Assembly: GCF_026810445.1 (NCBI RefSeq)
Contig: NZ_CP113949.1
Location: 5,627,501-5,691,500, forward strand
DNA from: Pseudomonas sp. BSw22131
Lineage (GTDB): Bacteria > Pseudomonadota > Gammaproteobacteria > Pseudomonadales > Pseudomonadaceae
Direction: 5' to 3'
DNA: 64,000 nt
Shown: positions 17,222 to 26,423 of the stretch, piece after piece
Numbering within the stretch: the first letter of the stretch is position 1
How the letters are laid out: the number at the start of each line of letters is the position of its first letter
Notes under the pieces: model-generated
What the model saw: the letters and a program-made list of their open reading frames with translations, nothing else
Databases searched by the model: none
Told to the model about the DNA's origin: nothing
Program-made: the position numbers and the translations under genes

Positions 17222-18604
17222 ATGCGTTGCCTGCTTCTCGTTTGTTTACTACTGACATCCCTTCCCTCCATGGCGCTCGACCGATTTCAGGTCGAGGGCT
17301 ATGTTTTGCCCAACGGTTTGCAACTGCTGCTCAAACCGGCCGAAAAAGGTCACGTGTCGATCCGGCTGGTGGTGGGCGTCGGCTTCGATGATTTCAGCTG
17401 CGCCGATAAAGAGCTGCCACATGTCCTCGAACATGTGCTGTTCAGCGGTATCGATGACAGCGGTGAAGGAGGGCTTGAAGAGCAAATGCAGGCGCTGGGA
17501 GGCGACTGGAACGCATTCACCAGTAACGCCGACACGACTTTCGTGATTGAAGCCCCTGCACGCAACCAGCGCAAAGTACTGGATCTGCTGCTCAACGTGC
17601 TGACCCACACGCAAATAAACCAGGCCAACCTGGACAGCGCCAAACGCATTGTCGAGCACGAAGACGGCGGCCATCATTCGCACTTGCAACGCTTGCTGGA
17701 CCTGCGCGATCAGGGCCATAGCGCCAGCAATCAGTTGGCGATGGAGCTGGGCCTCAAGTGCCCGGAGCGGCCGGAAGTAGGCGCTCTCACGGTGGATCAG
17801 ATACAAGCCATCCACAGTGGCTGGTACGCACCCAACAACATGACGTTGATTGTCGTCGGCGACCTTGACCGACTTTTACCGGCATACCTGGAGCGTACTT
17901 ACGGGCAATTGAATGCGGTTGACCCGACTGAGCACCCTGCGCTGCCGCAGATCACTGAAAAAGCCAGGCCCGAAAAGAACCTGATACGCGGCATGCTGGG
18001 CGATAACGCCAAACTGCATCTGTTCTTCCCTGAACCTGACATGGGAGAGCAACATGACGAAACCTGGGACCTGGTAAAAACCTACCTGGACTGGGCGCTC
18101 TACAGCGAACTGCGGCTGGATAAAGGCTATTCCTATGGCCCATGGTCCGACCGCGAAGTCTTGGGCGATACCGGCTTCATGAGCCTGAACGCGGACGTGG
18201 ACCGCAACGCCGTGGATGATGCGGTCGCCGCGACTCGCGGGATGCTGGAGCGGTTGCGCAAGGAAGGTCTGGACCCAGCGACCTTTGCGCGGCTGCAGCA
18301 GGCGTCTATCGCCAAGCAGGCGTGGGCCGTGCAGGGCAACAGCGCGCTGGCCGACTATTACTGGGGCGCCATCAACGATTACGACAACGGTCGTTTCGAT
18401 GATCCATCCAAACGCACGCGCGCCGTCAGTCTGGACCTTGCCAATCAGGCGATGCGCAAGCTTCTCGCCCAGCCAGGATATTTGCGCATTGAAAAACCCC
18501 TGCTCAGTTATGACGAAGTGTATGGGCTAGGCGTGGTGCTGCTTGCGCTCATCATCCTGCTGATCGTCTGGCGGGTCTGGGCCTACAAGACGCGACCGCT
18601 GTGA
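17222..18604 (+). CDS. M16 family zinc peptidase with C-terminal membrane anchor
   Basis: This 460-residue protein has a signal peptide (about 1-18, ending SMA) and an M16 peptidase domain with the inverted zinc motif HVLEH (H67, E70, H71) and the third ligand E147, exactly the HxxEH-x75-E spacing. The second half (about 230-430) is the second M16 homology region with the R/Y-type motif RLDKGYSYGPWSDRE. A single transmembrane helix lies at about 433-453, followed by RVWAYKTRPL. The enzyme is therefore likely held in the inner membrane with its active site in the periplasm. Many M16B enzymes come as active/inactive pairs; here there is only one subunit. Confidence 0.85.
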   Translation: MRCLLLVCLLLTSLPSMALDRFQVEGYVLPNGLQLLLKPAEKGHVSIRLVVGVGFDDFSCADKELPHVLEHVLFSGIDDSGEGGLEEQMQALGGDWNAFTSNADTTFVIEAPARNQRKVLDLLLNVLTHTQINQANLDSAKRIVEHEDGGHHSHLQRLLDLRDQGHSASNQLAMELGLKCPERPEVGALTVDQIQAIHSGWYAPNNMTLIVVGDLDRLLPAYLERTYGQLNAVDPTEHPALPQITEKARPEKNLIRGMLGDNAKLHLFFPEPDMGEQHDETWDLVKTYLDWALYSELRLDKGYSYGPWSDREVLGDTGFMSLNADVDRNAVDDAVAATRGMLERLRKEGLDPATFARLQQASIAKQAWAVQGNSALADYYWGAINDYDNGRFDDPSKRTRAVSLDLANQAMRKLLAQPGYLRIEKPLLSYDEVYGLGVVLLALIILLIVWRVWAYKTRPL

Positions 18605-18620
18605 AAGTCCTGCAGCGTTA

Positions 18621-18678
18621 GTAGGAGCGCGCTTTTTGGCGTGCTGATTGTTGATACCCTGCAAAGGATTTTTCCTAC
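18621..18678. repeat. short inverted-repeat element (GTAGGA...TCCTAC)
   Basis: GTAGGAGCGCG on the left and TCCTAC on the right bound a 58-bp intergenic element. The ends match those of the longer dispersed repeats at 24739 and 44858, so this is probably a degenerate copy of the same family. Confidence 0.4.
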
Positions 18679-18699
18679 GACAAAAAGTGAACACGCGAA

Positions 18700-19875
18700 A
18701 TGCCGGACTGGAATGCCATCGTTAACCACTCAGCCGTACAACGCATCATCGGGCTGATGCAGCGCTACCCGGGTGTGATTGCACTGTTCGGTTTTTGCTC
18801 CGGGATCGGTAGCTTCATGCTGGTGGACCGCCAAGCCAAACTGGCGACGTGGATCGCGGTCATTCTGCTACTGAGCTGGCTCTGGCTGATGTTCGAGAAC
18901 AGCGCCATGACGCTGTTCGCAAAAATCTTCAAAAAAGAAATCCCCAAACCTCTGCTGCGCTACGGCACGCAGATGATCCACCAGGAAAGCCTGTTTTTCG
19001 TTCTCCCGTTCTTCTTCATCACCACCACCTGGAACAGCGGACAACTGGTATTCACCGGCTTACTCGCCGCCGCAGGCCTGATATCGATCATCGACCCGCT
19101 GTACTACAAATGGCTGGCGCCCAAGCGCTGGCTGTTCATGGCGCTCCACACGCTGACGCTGTTTGCGGCGTTGCTCACCGCATTGCCGATCATCCTGCAC
19201 CTGACCACTGCCGAGAGTTACAAGCTGTCGCTGATCACCGCGATGCTGCTGGCATTCCCGAGCCTGGCCTCCAGCTTCCCGATCAATAACTGGCGGCGTG
19301 GCGCTGGGCTGGTGGTGATGACGCTGGTCATCGGCAGCGCTGGCTGGATGCTGCGCTCATGGGTGCCGCCCGCGACCTTGTGGCTCACCGAAGTCGCCGT
19401 GAGCACCACTTTCGACAATCAGAACCGCACGCCGGGGGACAGCATCACTGAAATCGGTGTCAACCAACTGCGCAGCGCCGGCCTTTACGCGTACACCTCG
19501 ATCAATGCGCCGCGCGGCCTGGATGAGCGTATCTACCACGTGTGGCGCCATAACGGTAAAGAGGTCGACCGCATTGCGCTGGACATTCATGGCGGCCGGG
19601 AAGAGGGTTATCGTGCCTGGACCCACAAGCAGAATTTCCCGGCCGACGTGCTCGGCAAATGGCAGGTAAGGGTGCTGACCGATGATGGCCAGATGATTGG
19701 CGTGTTGCGCTTTGAAGTGACAGACCGCGATCAGCCCGCCGTCACCCGCAAACGCTTTACGCCTGCGGGCTTGAAACCGGGTGCCGACAGCGCTGATGCT
19801 GGGAAGCCGGATAATGGCGGGGCCGACAAGAAGGTGCCTGATCCGGCGCCGTCCGAACCCGCTAATTCCAACTAA
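18700..19875 (+). CDS. DUF5924 membrane protein with C-terminal DUF2914 domain
   Basis: This 391-residue protein has seven or eight membrane helices over about residues 15-225. A periplasmic or cytoplasmic DUF2914 domain follows (about 230-345), recognised by YHVWRHNGKEVDRIALDIHG, REEGYRAWTHKQNFP and GKWQVRVLTDDGQMIGVLRF. The C-terminal 45 residues are low-complexity, rich in P, D, G and K. No function is known for either domain. It lies 10 bp before the MCE transporter operon and may be cotranscribed with it. Confidence 0.8.
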   Translation: MPDWNAIVNHSAVQRIIGLMQRYPGVIALFGFCSGIGSFMLVDRQAKLATWIAVILLLSWLWLMFENSAMTLFAKIFKKEIPKPLLRYGTQMIHQESLFFVLPFFFITTTWNSGQLVFTGLLAAAGLISIIDPLYYKWLAPKRWLFMALHTLTLFAALLTALPIILHLTTAESYKLSLITAMLLAFPSLASSFPINNWRRGAGLVVMTLVIGSAGWMLRSWVPPATLWLTEVAVSTTFDNQNRTPGDSITEIGVNQLRSAGLYAYTSINAPRGLDERIYHVWRHNGKEVDRIALDIHGGREEGYRAWTHKQNFPADVLGKWQVRVLTDDGQMIGVLRFEVTDRDQPAVTRKRFTPAGLKPGADSADAGKPDNGGADKKVPDPAPSEPANSN

Positions 19876-19885
19876 GCTCGTCGCC

Positions 19886-21055
19886 ATGACCTCGTCCATC
19901 TCGTCGGCCACTCGCACATCCGAGCTTTCAGGCAGCGCTGTACTGAATACTTCGACCAATCCCACTCAGTTGAGGATCGCCGGAGACTGGACGCTTGCCC
20001 ATTACCCCAGCCTGCGACGCCAAACCGAAGCGCTGCGGGATGGCTTCAGTGACAGCACGCGAGTTGACCTTGGTCAATTGGGCGCGCTCGATACAGCCGG
20101 AGCCTCGTTGCTGGTGGAATTACTCGGCGTCGAGCGGTTGCGACTGCTTTCGGTTCAGGCACCCAACCTGCCGGAATCCAGCCGGGCACTGATGCAGACG
20201 ATCCAGGCCGCGCTGATCGACTACTGCGCGCCGGTCAAAGATCCGGAGCAGGCCGTCAGCACGCAACTGCTGGAGCGAATCGGCAGGGCGGTCGACGTAG
20301 TCTGGAAAGACACGTTGCAACTGCTGGGTTTCGTGGGGCTGATCATGCAAACCATGGCCCTCAATCTGTTCAGGCCAAAACGCTGGCGCGCCACGTCTGT
20401 TGTCGCTCACGTAGAACAGATTGGGCTGGATGCAGCACCCATCGTGGCCCTGCTGACATTTCTGGTAGGCGCGGTCGTGGCGTTTCTCGGCGCGACGGTA
20501 CTGCGGGCGTTTGGCGCCACGATTTTTACCGTTGACCTCATCGCCTTCTCTTTTTTGCGTGAATTTGCGGTCCTGCTCACTGCGATCCTGATGGCAGGAC
20601 GTACCGCCAGCGCCTTTACCGCTCAAATCGGTTCGATGCAGGCCAATGAAGAGGTTGATGCCATTCGCACGCTCGGCCTGAGCCCTACCGAATTGCTGGT
20701 GGTGCCGCGCGTGATAGCGTTGCTCATCTCACTGCCCATGCTCACGTTTCTGGCAATGGTCTGCGGCATCGTCGGCGGTGGCGTGGTGTGCGCGTTGGCG
20801 CTCGATATCTCGCCCGCGATGTTTCTGTCGCTGATGCAGCAAAATATCGGGGTGCAGCACTTTTTGGTGGGCATGGTCAAAGCACCCATCTTTGCTTTCT
20901 TCATCGCATCTATCGGCTGTCTTGAGGGGTTCAAGGTCAGTGGCAGCGCAGAATCGGTAGGCGCTCACACGACCTCAAGCGTGGTCCAGTCGATCTTCGT
21001 GGTAATCGTCCTCGACGCGCTGGCGGCGATGTTTTTCATGGAGCTAGGCTGGTGA
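19886..21055 (+). CDS. MlaE-type ABC permease with N-terminal STAS (MlaB-like) domain
   Basis: This 389-residue inner-membrane permease belongs to an MCE lipid-transport system. Residues about 20-110 form a STAS domain (LRIAGDWTLAHYPSLR, VDLGQLGALDTAGASLLVELL), equivalent to MlaB but fused to the permease. The MlaE domain follows, with GAVVAFLGATVLRAFGA, FLREFAVLLTAILMAGRTAS and the diagnostic EEVDAIRTLGLSPTELLVVPR coupling helix. The ATG at 19886 was chosen because the STAS fold begins soon after. Its stop overlaps the ATPase start by 4 bases. Lipid substrate and direction of transport are unknown. Confidence 0.9.
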   Translation: MTSSISSATRTSELSGSAVLNTSTNPTQLRIAGDWTLAHYPSLRRQTEALRDGFSDSTRVDLGQLGALDTAGASLLVELLGVERLRLLSVQAPNLPESSRALMQTIQAALIDYCAPVKDPEQAVSTQLLERIGRAVDVVWKDTLQLLGFVGLIMQTMALNLFRPKRWRATSVVAHVEQIGLDAAPIVALLTFLVGAVVAFLGATVLRAFGATIFTVDLIAFSFLREFAVLLTAILMAGRTASAFTAQIGSMQANEEVDAIRTLGLSPTELLVVPRVIALLISLPMLTFLAMVCGIVGGGVVCALALDISPAMFLSLMQQNIGVQHFLVGMVKAPIFAFFIASIGCLEGFKVSGSAESVGAHTTSSVVQSIFVVIVLDALAAMFFMELGW

Positions 21056-21855
21056 CTAAACGTTGCGTTCAACCAAGCGAGGCCGTGATAGAAGTCCGAG
21101 ATCTGTGCAATCGCTTCGGCAGCCAAAGCGTGCACGAGCACCTCGACCTTGATCTGTATCGAGGTGAAATCCTGGCCGTGGTCGGCGGCTCAGGCAGCGG
21201 CAAGTCGGTTTTGCTGCGCAGTATTGTCGGCTTGCGGCGCCCCGATGAAGGCCACATTCGCGTGCTGGGCCAAGACCTGCAAAACCTGTCGGAGAAAGGC
21301 CGTTCGCAGGTTGAGCGACGTTTCGGTGTGCTGTTTCAAAAGGGCGCGTTGTTCTCATCGCTGACCATCGCCGAAAACGTCGCGCTGCCACTGGTCGAGC
21401 ACGCCGGACTGAGTCGCGAAGAGGCCGAGCACCTGGCGGGGATCAAGTTGGCGCTGTCAGGGCTGCCGCTGTCCGCCGCCCATAAATATCCTGCATCGCT
21501 GTCGGGAGGGATGATCAAGCGCGCAGCGCTGGCCCGAGCCCTGGCGCTGGACCCCGACATCCTTTTCCTCGATGAACCCACCGCAGGGCTTGATCCAATT
21601 GGCGCGGCAGCGTTCGACCAACTGATTCTCACCCTGCGCGATGCCTTGGGTCTGAGCGTGTTCCTGGTCACCCATGACCTGGACACGCTCTACACCATTA
21701 CGGACAGGGTGGCGGTGCTGGCACAAAAAAGCGTGTTGGTGGCTGACACACTCGACAAGGTGGCGGCCACTGACGATGCATGGATTCACGAATACTTCCA
21801 CGGTCCTCGTGGCCGCATGGCGTACGCCGCCGCCAATCAGCAGAAGGAGGTCTGA
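21052..21855 (+). CDS. MlaF-type ABC transporter ATPase
   Basis: This 267-residue ATP-binding subunit drives the MCE transporter. Walker A is GGSGSGKS, the Q-loop region is FGVLFQKGALFSSLT, the signature is SLSGGMIKR, Walker B is DILFLDEPTAGLDP, and the switch His is in VTHDL. The GMIKR variant of the signature is typical of MlaF/Mkl ATPases. The GTG start overlaps the permease stop, and the MlaD gene begins 2 bp after the stop. Confidence 0.92.
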   Translation: MTKRCVQPSEAVIEVRDLCNRFGSQSVHEHLDLDLYRGEILAVVGGSGSGKSVLLRSIVGLRRPDEGHIRVLGQDLQNLSEKGRSQVERRFGVLFQKGALFSSLTIAENVALPLVEHAGLSREEAEHLAGIKLALSGLPLSAAHKYPASLSGGMIKRAALARALALDPDILFLDEPTAGLDPIGAAAFDQLILTLRDALGLSVFLVTHDLDTLYTITDRVAVLAQKSVLVADTLDKVAATDDAWIHEYFHGPRGRMAYAAANQQKEV

Positions 21856-21857
21856 GG

Positions 21858-22796
21858 ATGGAAACCCGCGCCCATCACGTATTGATCGGATTGTTCACGG
21901 TCATCGTGGTCGCTGCAGCGCTGCTGTTCGGGTTGTGGCTGGCCAAGTCCAGCGTCGATACCGCGTTCAAGGATTACCAGGTGGTGTTCAACGAGGCCGT
22001 GACCGGACTGTCGCGCGGCAGTGCGGTGCAATACAGCGGAATCAAGGTCGGTGATGTCATACAGCTCAAGCTTGATCCACAGGACCCTCGTCGTGTGTTG
22101 GCGCAAATCCGCGTAACTGGCGATACGCCGATCAAGGACGACACTCAGGCAAAACTCGCGCTAAACGGTATTACCGGCACATCGATCATCCAGCTCAGCG
22201 GTGGAACACCTCAAAGCCCTGAGCTGGCGGGCGAGAACGGCAAGCTTCCGATCATCATTGCGGCGCCATCGCCCATTGCGCGCCTGCTGAACAACAGCAA
22301 CGACCTGCTGACGGGCGTCAACGTACTGCTGCACAACGCCAACGAGATGTTTTCGTCGAAAAACGTAGAAACCCTCACCCGTACGCTGGAGCACCTTGAG
22401 CAAACCACTGGCGCAATCGCCGACCAGCGTGACGACATTCGACAGGCCCTCAAGCAATTGACGGTGCTCAGCAAGCAGGCCGGCGGGACGCTGGAACAGA
22501 CGTCTCTGCTGATGCGCAACGCCAATACCTTGCTGACCAGCGACGGCAAACGGGTGGTTGGCAGCGCCGAGAACGCAATGAAATCGCTGGAACAAAGCAG
22601 TGCAAAAATCAATGCGTTGCTGACCAATAATCAGGATTCACTCAACGGCGGGATGCAGGGTCTGGGCGAGCTGGGTCCGGCAATCCGTGAGCTGCGTGAA
22701 ACGCTGAACTCGTTGAAAACCATTTCCCGCCGTCTGGACGCCGACCCCAGTGGTTACCTGCTAGGCCGCGACAAGCACAAGGAATTCGAGCCATGA
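21858..22796 (+). CDS. MCE-domain (MlaD-like) substrate-binding protein
   Basis: This 312-residue protein is anchored by an N-terminal helix (about 8-28) and has one MCE domain (about 40-120; VVFNEAVTGLSRGSAVQYSGIKVGDV, NGITGTSIIQLSGG). A long C-terminal helical region (about 145-290) is predicted to form coiled coil and may build a needle-like extension. It works between the inner and outer membrane. The ATG at 21858 follows GAGG. The last 4 bases overlap the lipoprotein gene. Confidence 0.9.
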   Translation: METRAHHVLIGLFTVIVVAAALLFGLWLAKSSVDTAFKDYQVVFNEAVTGLSRGSAVQYSGIKVGDVIQLKLDPQDPRRVLAQIRVTGDTPIKDDTQAKLALNGITGTSIIQLSGGTPQSPELAGENGKLPIIIAAPSPIARLLNNSNDLLTGVNVLLHNANEMFSSKNVETLTRTLEHLEQTTGAIADQRDDIRQALKQLTVLSKQAGGTLEQTSLLMRNANTLLTSDGKRVVGSAENAMKSLEQSSAKINALLTNNQDSLNGGMQGLGELGPAIRELRETLNSLKTISRRLDADPSGYLLGRDKHKEFEP

Positions 22797-23431
22797 GGCT
22801 TAACTGTCAGTCCGTTGGCCGTGTTGTGATCATTGCCGTGATGCTGCTTTCAGGCGGTTGTTCGATCCTGCCCAAGACTGCGCCTTCTGATATTTATCGC
22901 CTGCCGACGACCGCTTTGAAGGCAAACAAAATGACGCCGGTGCCGTGGTCGCTGCGAATCGTGCGCCCCAAAGCCAGCGAGACGCTGGACAGCCCGCGTA
23001 TCGCAGTCATTCCTCAGGGAGATGTGATCAGCAGTTATAAAGGAGCTCGCTGGAGTGATCCGGCCCCGGTGCTGTTGCGCAATCGGCTGACCGATGCGTT
23101 TTACCGTGATGGCCGAGTGCAATCGATCAGCACCGACGACAGCAACCTGTTAGCAGATTTCGAGCTGGGCGGGGAGTTGCAGGCCTTTCAGAGCGAATAC
23201 AACGGCCAGGCCATTGACGTGGTGATCCGGATGGATGCGCGCATCGCCAATGATCGCCAGCGCATCGTCGCCAGCAGGCGCTTTGAAGTGCGCCAGTCTG
23301 TGGCTGATAAGCAGGTGGCGGCGGTGGTCGCGGCGTTTGGGCAGGCCAGCGACACGCTGACCGCCCAGTTGCTGCAGTGGACACTGGAGCAGGGTCAGCA
23401 CAACTACGCAACGGCGCCGAAGAACCAGTAG
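22793..23431 (+). CDS. ABC-type transport auxiliary lipoprotein (PqiC/DUF330-like)
   Basis: This 212-residue outer-membrane lipoprotein has the lipobox LSGGC (Cys at residue 24). Behind it is the DUF330/ABC_trans_aux pattern: SDIYRLP, a central GDVISSYKGARWSDPAPVLLRNRL, and LADFELGGELQAFQSEY. It probably receives or stabilises the MCE complex at the outer membrane, as PqiC does for PqiAB. The gene closes the four-gene operon. Its last 28 bases overlap the 3' end of the convergent nucleoside-recognition gene. Confidence 0.85.
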   Translation: MRLNCQSVGRVVIIAVMLLSGGCSILPKTAPSDIYRLPTTALKANKMTPVPWSLRIVRPKASETLDSPRIAVIPQGDVISSYKGARWSDPAPVLLRNRLTDAFYRDGRVQSISTDDSNLLADFELGGELQAFQSEYNGQAIDVVIRMDARIANDRQRIVASRRFEVRQSVADKQVAAVVAAFGQASDTLTAQLLQWTLEQGQHNYATAPKNQ

Positions 23432-24642
23432 CAGACAAAGATCGCCGCAACCACACCGGCGAGTTCAGCCAGCAGCGCGCAACCCACGGCATGCCGCGCG
23501 CGCTGGATACCGACGGCGCCGAAATACACGGCCAGCACGTAGAAGGTGGTTTCAGTGCTGCCCTGAATGGTCGCCGCCACCAACGCCGGGAAGCTGTCGA
23601 CGCCTTGAGTCTGCATGGTTTCGATCAGCATCGCCCGGGCTGCGCTGCCAGAGAATGGCTTGACCAAGGCTGTCGGCAGCGCATCGACAAAGCGCGTGTC
23701 CAGCCCGAACCACTGGGTGGCGTGGCGGATCCCTTCCAGAATCAGATCCAGCGCGCCGGATGCCCGCAGCACGCCCACCGCACACAACATTGCCACCAGA
23801 TACGGCAGCAGGTTTTTCGCGACGTCGAAGCCCTCTTTGGCGCCTTCGACAAAGGCCTCATACACCTTGACCTTGCGCAACGCGCCAATCACCAGAAACA
23901 GGATGATCAGGCCGAACAGCGTGACGTTGCCCAAGACCGAAGACAGGCCCGCGAGCGCGGTTGCAGAGAGTCCGGCCAGCAGCACCATGAAGCCACCCAG
24001 CAACAGAGCGCCGGGAATGAGGTAGGCAAGCACGACCGGGTCCCAGAGCCGCAGTCGCTGCATGAATGCCACAGACAACAGGCCAACGAGGGTCGAAGCA
24101 CTGGTCGCCAGCAGGATCGGCAGAAAGACCATCGTCGGGTCTGGCGCGCCCTGTTGCGCGCGGTACATGAAAACGGTCACCGGAAGCAGCGTCAGCGAGG
24201 AGGCATTGAGCACCAGAAACAGAATCTGGGCATTGCTGGCCACCGTCTGACTGGGGTTCAGCTCCTGCAACGCGCGCATTGCCTTGAGGCCAATCGGCGT
24301 GGCGGCGTTGTCGAGCCCAAGCGCGTTGGCTGCAAAATTGAGGGTGATCAAGCCGAGCGCCGGATGGCCGGGCGGGACTTCAGGCATCAAGCGCGTGAAC
24401 AGCGGGCCAAGGACTTTGGCGAGCCAATCGACAATGCCGGCCTTCTCGGCGATTTTCAGGAAACCCAGCCACAGCGTCAGCGTGCCGAACAGCAGGATCA
24501 TCACATCGACCGAGAGCTTGGCCATGGCGAAGATGCTTTCGACCATCGTCGCGAAGATGCCGGAGTTGCCCCCGATCAACCACTGCGCAAGCGCCGAAAC
24601 CGCCGCCACCAGAAAAAAGCCAAGCCATAGGCCGTTGAGCAT
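23404..24642 (-). CDS. nucleoside recognition (SpmA-SpmB fusion) membrane protein
   Basis: This 412-residue inner-membrane protein is equivalent to Bacillus SpmA and SpmB joined end to end. The first gate domain holds LNFAANALGLDNAATPIGLK (about residues 105-125) and the second holds VKPFSGSAARAMLIE and the ATIQGSTETTFYVLAVY segment. The Gate domain is found in nucleoside transporters, but the substrate of this family is not known. The ATG at 24642 was chosen over upstream in-frame codons because it starts the first helix directly and has GAGGGAC upstream. Confidence 0.88.
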   Translation of the reverse strand: MLNGLWLGFFLVAAVSALAQWLIGGNSGIFATMVESIFAMAKLSVDVMILLFGTLTLWLGFLKIAEKAGIVDWLAKVLGPLFTRLMPEVPPGHPALGLITLNFAANALGLDNAATPIGLKAMRALQELNPSQTVASNAQILFLVLNASSLTLLPVTVFMYRAQQGAPDPTMVFLPILLATSASTLVGLLSVAFMQRLRLWDPVVLAYLIPGALLLGGFMVLLAGLSATALAGLSSVLGNVTLFGLIILFLVIGALRKVKVYEAFVEGAKEGFDVAKNLLPYLVAMLCAVGVLRASGALDLILEGIRHATQWFGLDTRFVDALPTALVKPFSGSAARAMLIETMQTQGVDSFPALVAATIQGSTETTFYVLAVYFGAVGIQRARHAVGCALLAELAGVVAAIFVCYWFFGAVA

Positions 24643-24738
24643 CGGTAAGTCCCTCAAAAGATGCGGGGGATGATAGCGGCGCAGGGCGGAACAACAAACC
24701 CTAATGCGCATTAAAACGGGACGACACGACGTCTTCTA

Positions 24739-24820
24739 TAGGAGCGAATTCATTCGCCATCGCCGTATAAGGCGCATCCGGGTTTATATGGCAGACGCCT
24801 CGCGAATAAATTCGCTCCTA
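24739..24820. repeat. dispersed intergenic inverted repeat (TAGGAGCGAATTCATTCGC type)
   Basis: TAGGAGCGAATTCATTCGC at the left and GCGAATAAATTCGCTCCTA at the right form an 82-bp imperfect stem-loop. Related copies occur at 40643, 44858 and 55735. This is the REP/BIME-like repeat class common between genes in the P. syringae group. Confidence 0.8.
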
Positions 24821-24848
24821 CAGGGGTTATCTTCAAACCGCTTAACCA

Positions 24849-24874
24849 ACAAACCCCGGAGATCCGGGGTTTGG
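24849..24874 (-). terminator. intrinsic terminator after gltP
   Basis: AAACCCCGG and CCGGGGTTT form a perfect 9-bp stem with a 4-nt loop, 20 bp beyond the gltP stop on the minus strand. The stem ends in TTT followed by GTTGGTT. Confidence 0.7.
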
Positions 24875-24892
24875 GTCAAGCGGGGCGTCGTA

Positions 24893-26224
24893 TCAATCGA
24901 TGCTGGTCTGCCCTGCGGGCAATGAGTCGTTGCGACGCTCACGTATCAGGGAGTTCCAGTAACGCTCTCCCTTGGCATCGTCGTAGAGGCCTTCCCAGCG
25001 CGAGATGACAAGTACCGCCAGCGCGTTGCCGATCACGTTCAGCGCCGTTCGCGCCATGTCCATGATTCGGTCCACGCCTGCGATAAACGCCAGGCCTTCC
25101 AGCGGAATGCCGACGCTGCCCAGCGTCGCCAGCAGTACCACGAATGACACACCCGGCACGCCAGCAATCCCTTTGGAGGTGACCATCAAGGTCAGCACCA
25201 GCATCAGTTGCTGACCAATCGACAGATCGATGCCATACAACTGCGCGATAAACAGCGCGGCAATGCTTTGGTACAGCGTCGAGCCATCGAGGTTAAAGGA
25301 ATAGCCAGTCGGCACCACAAAGCTGCTAATAGCCTTCGGCGCGCCGTATGCCTCCATCTTCTCGATCACTCGTGGCAGCACGGTTTCAGAGCTGGCGGTG
25401 GAGTAAGCCAGGATCAGCTCATCCTTGAAGATGCGCATCAGCTTGAGCACCGAGAAACCAAACAGGCGAGCGATCAACCCAAGAATCACAAAGGCAAAGA
25501 ACGCGATGGCGACATAAACCAGGATCACCAGTTTGGCCAGCGGCAGCAGCGACGCGAAACCAAAGTTGGCGACTGTCACCGCTATCAACGCAAATACACC
25601 GATGGGGGCGTAGTTCATGATCATGTGCGTGACCTTGAACATGGTTTCCGAGATGCCCTGAAACACCTTCACCAGCGGCTCACGCACCTCGGCTTGAAGG
25701 CTCGACAGCCCAAGACCGAAGAACACCGAGAAGAAAATGATCGGCAACATATCGCCACGGCTGACAGCGGCGAAGATGTTCGAAGGGATCAGGTTGAGGA
25801 TCGTCGCGATCAAGGCGTGATCATGCTGCACCTCAGCGTTGGTCTTCTCGTATTGCGAGATGTCCACGGTGCCCAGCGTACTCATGTCGATGCCAGTGCC
25901 AGGATGGAACACGTTGGCCATCAGCAGCCCAACGACGATGGCAATGGTGGTGACGACTTCGAAATAGAGGATAGTTTTGAAGCCGATGCGCCCGAGCTTC
26001 TTGGCGTCGCCCATGCCGGCAATACCGACGATCAACGAGGAGATGACAATCGGAATGACGATCATCTTGATCAGACGGATGAAGATGTCACCCGCTGGCT
26101 GCAGGATATTGCTGATCCACCAGGCTTTTTCTGTACTGAAATGATTAAGTACAGCGCCCAGTGCGATCCCGAGTACCAACCCGATGAGAATTTGCCAGGC
26201 GAGGCTCAGTCTTGCCTTCTTCAT
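24893..26224 (-). CDS. gltP: glutamate/aspartate:proton symporter (DAACS family)
   Basis: This 443-residue inner-membrane carrier takes up glutamate, aspartate or C4-dicarboxylates with protons. It has eight helices and the two re-entrant hairpins typical of DAACS. The AYSTASSETVLPRVIEKME serine-rich motif in HP1, the SFVVPTGYSFNLDGSTLY motif in TM7 and the SKGIAGVPGVSFVVLLATL HP2 motif are all present. SSET rather than SSTA favours GltP over DctA. The ATG at 26224 fits a normal N-terminus (MKKARLSLAWQILIGLVLG); upstream in-frame sequence is not conserved in type. Confidence 0.92.
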   Translation of the reverse strand: MKKARLSLAWQILIGLVLGIALGAVLNHFSTEKAWWISNILQPAGDIFIRLIKMIVIPIVISSLIVGIAGMGDAKKLGRIGFKTILYFEVVTTIAIVVGLLMANVFHPGTGIDMSTLGTVDISQYEKTNAEVQHDHALIATILNLIPSNIFAAVSRGDMLPIIFFSVFFGLGLSSLQAEVREPLVKVFQGISETMFKVTHMIMNYAPIGVFALIAVTVANFGFASLLPLAKLVILVYVAIAFFAFVILGLIARLFGFSVLKLMRIFKDELILAYSTASSETVLPRVIEKMEAYGAPKAISSFVVPTGYSFNLDGSTLYQSIAALFIAQLYGIDLSIGQQLMLVLTLMVTSKGIAGVPGVSFVVLLATLGSVGIPLEGLAFIAGVDRIMDMARTALNVIGNALAVLVISRWEGLYDDAKGERYWNSLIRERRNDSLPAGQTSID

Positions 26225-26423
26225 GTCATTACCCTTGTTATAGATGGCTTGGACATTTCCCGACCGACGCTTCAATAGCCGATTAAAAGCGGTGCTTTGA
26301 AACACGGGCGCCCTTGGAAATATCCAGAAGGTCACCGCAAACCGAGCATCCGAGCTCTGGCAGGCGAAAAAGGGCGCAACTATTCCCACGTAAGCCCTGA
26401 TCGTCTAATGCCGTAAATGACTA

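Noticed and set aside
23377..24630. 417-codon open frame on the plus strand
   Set aside because: It is the shadow of the SpmAB-like gene; the product is a Gln/Arg/His-rich random-looking sequence.
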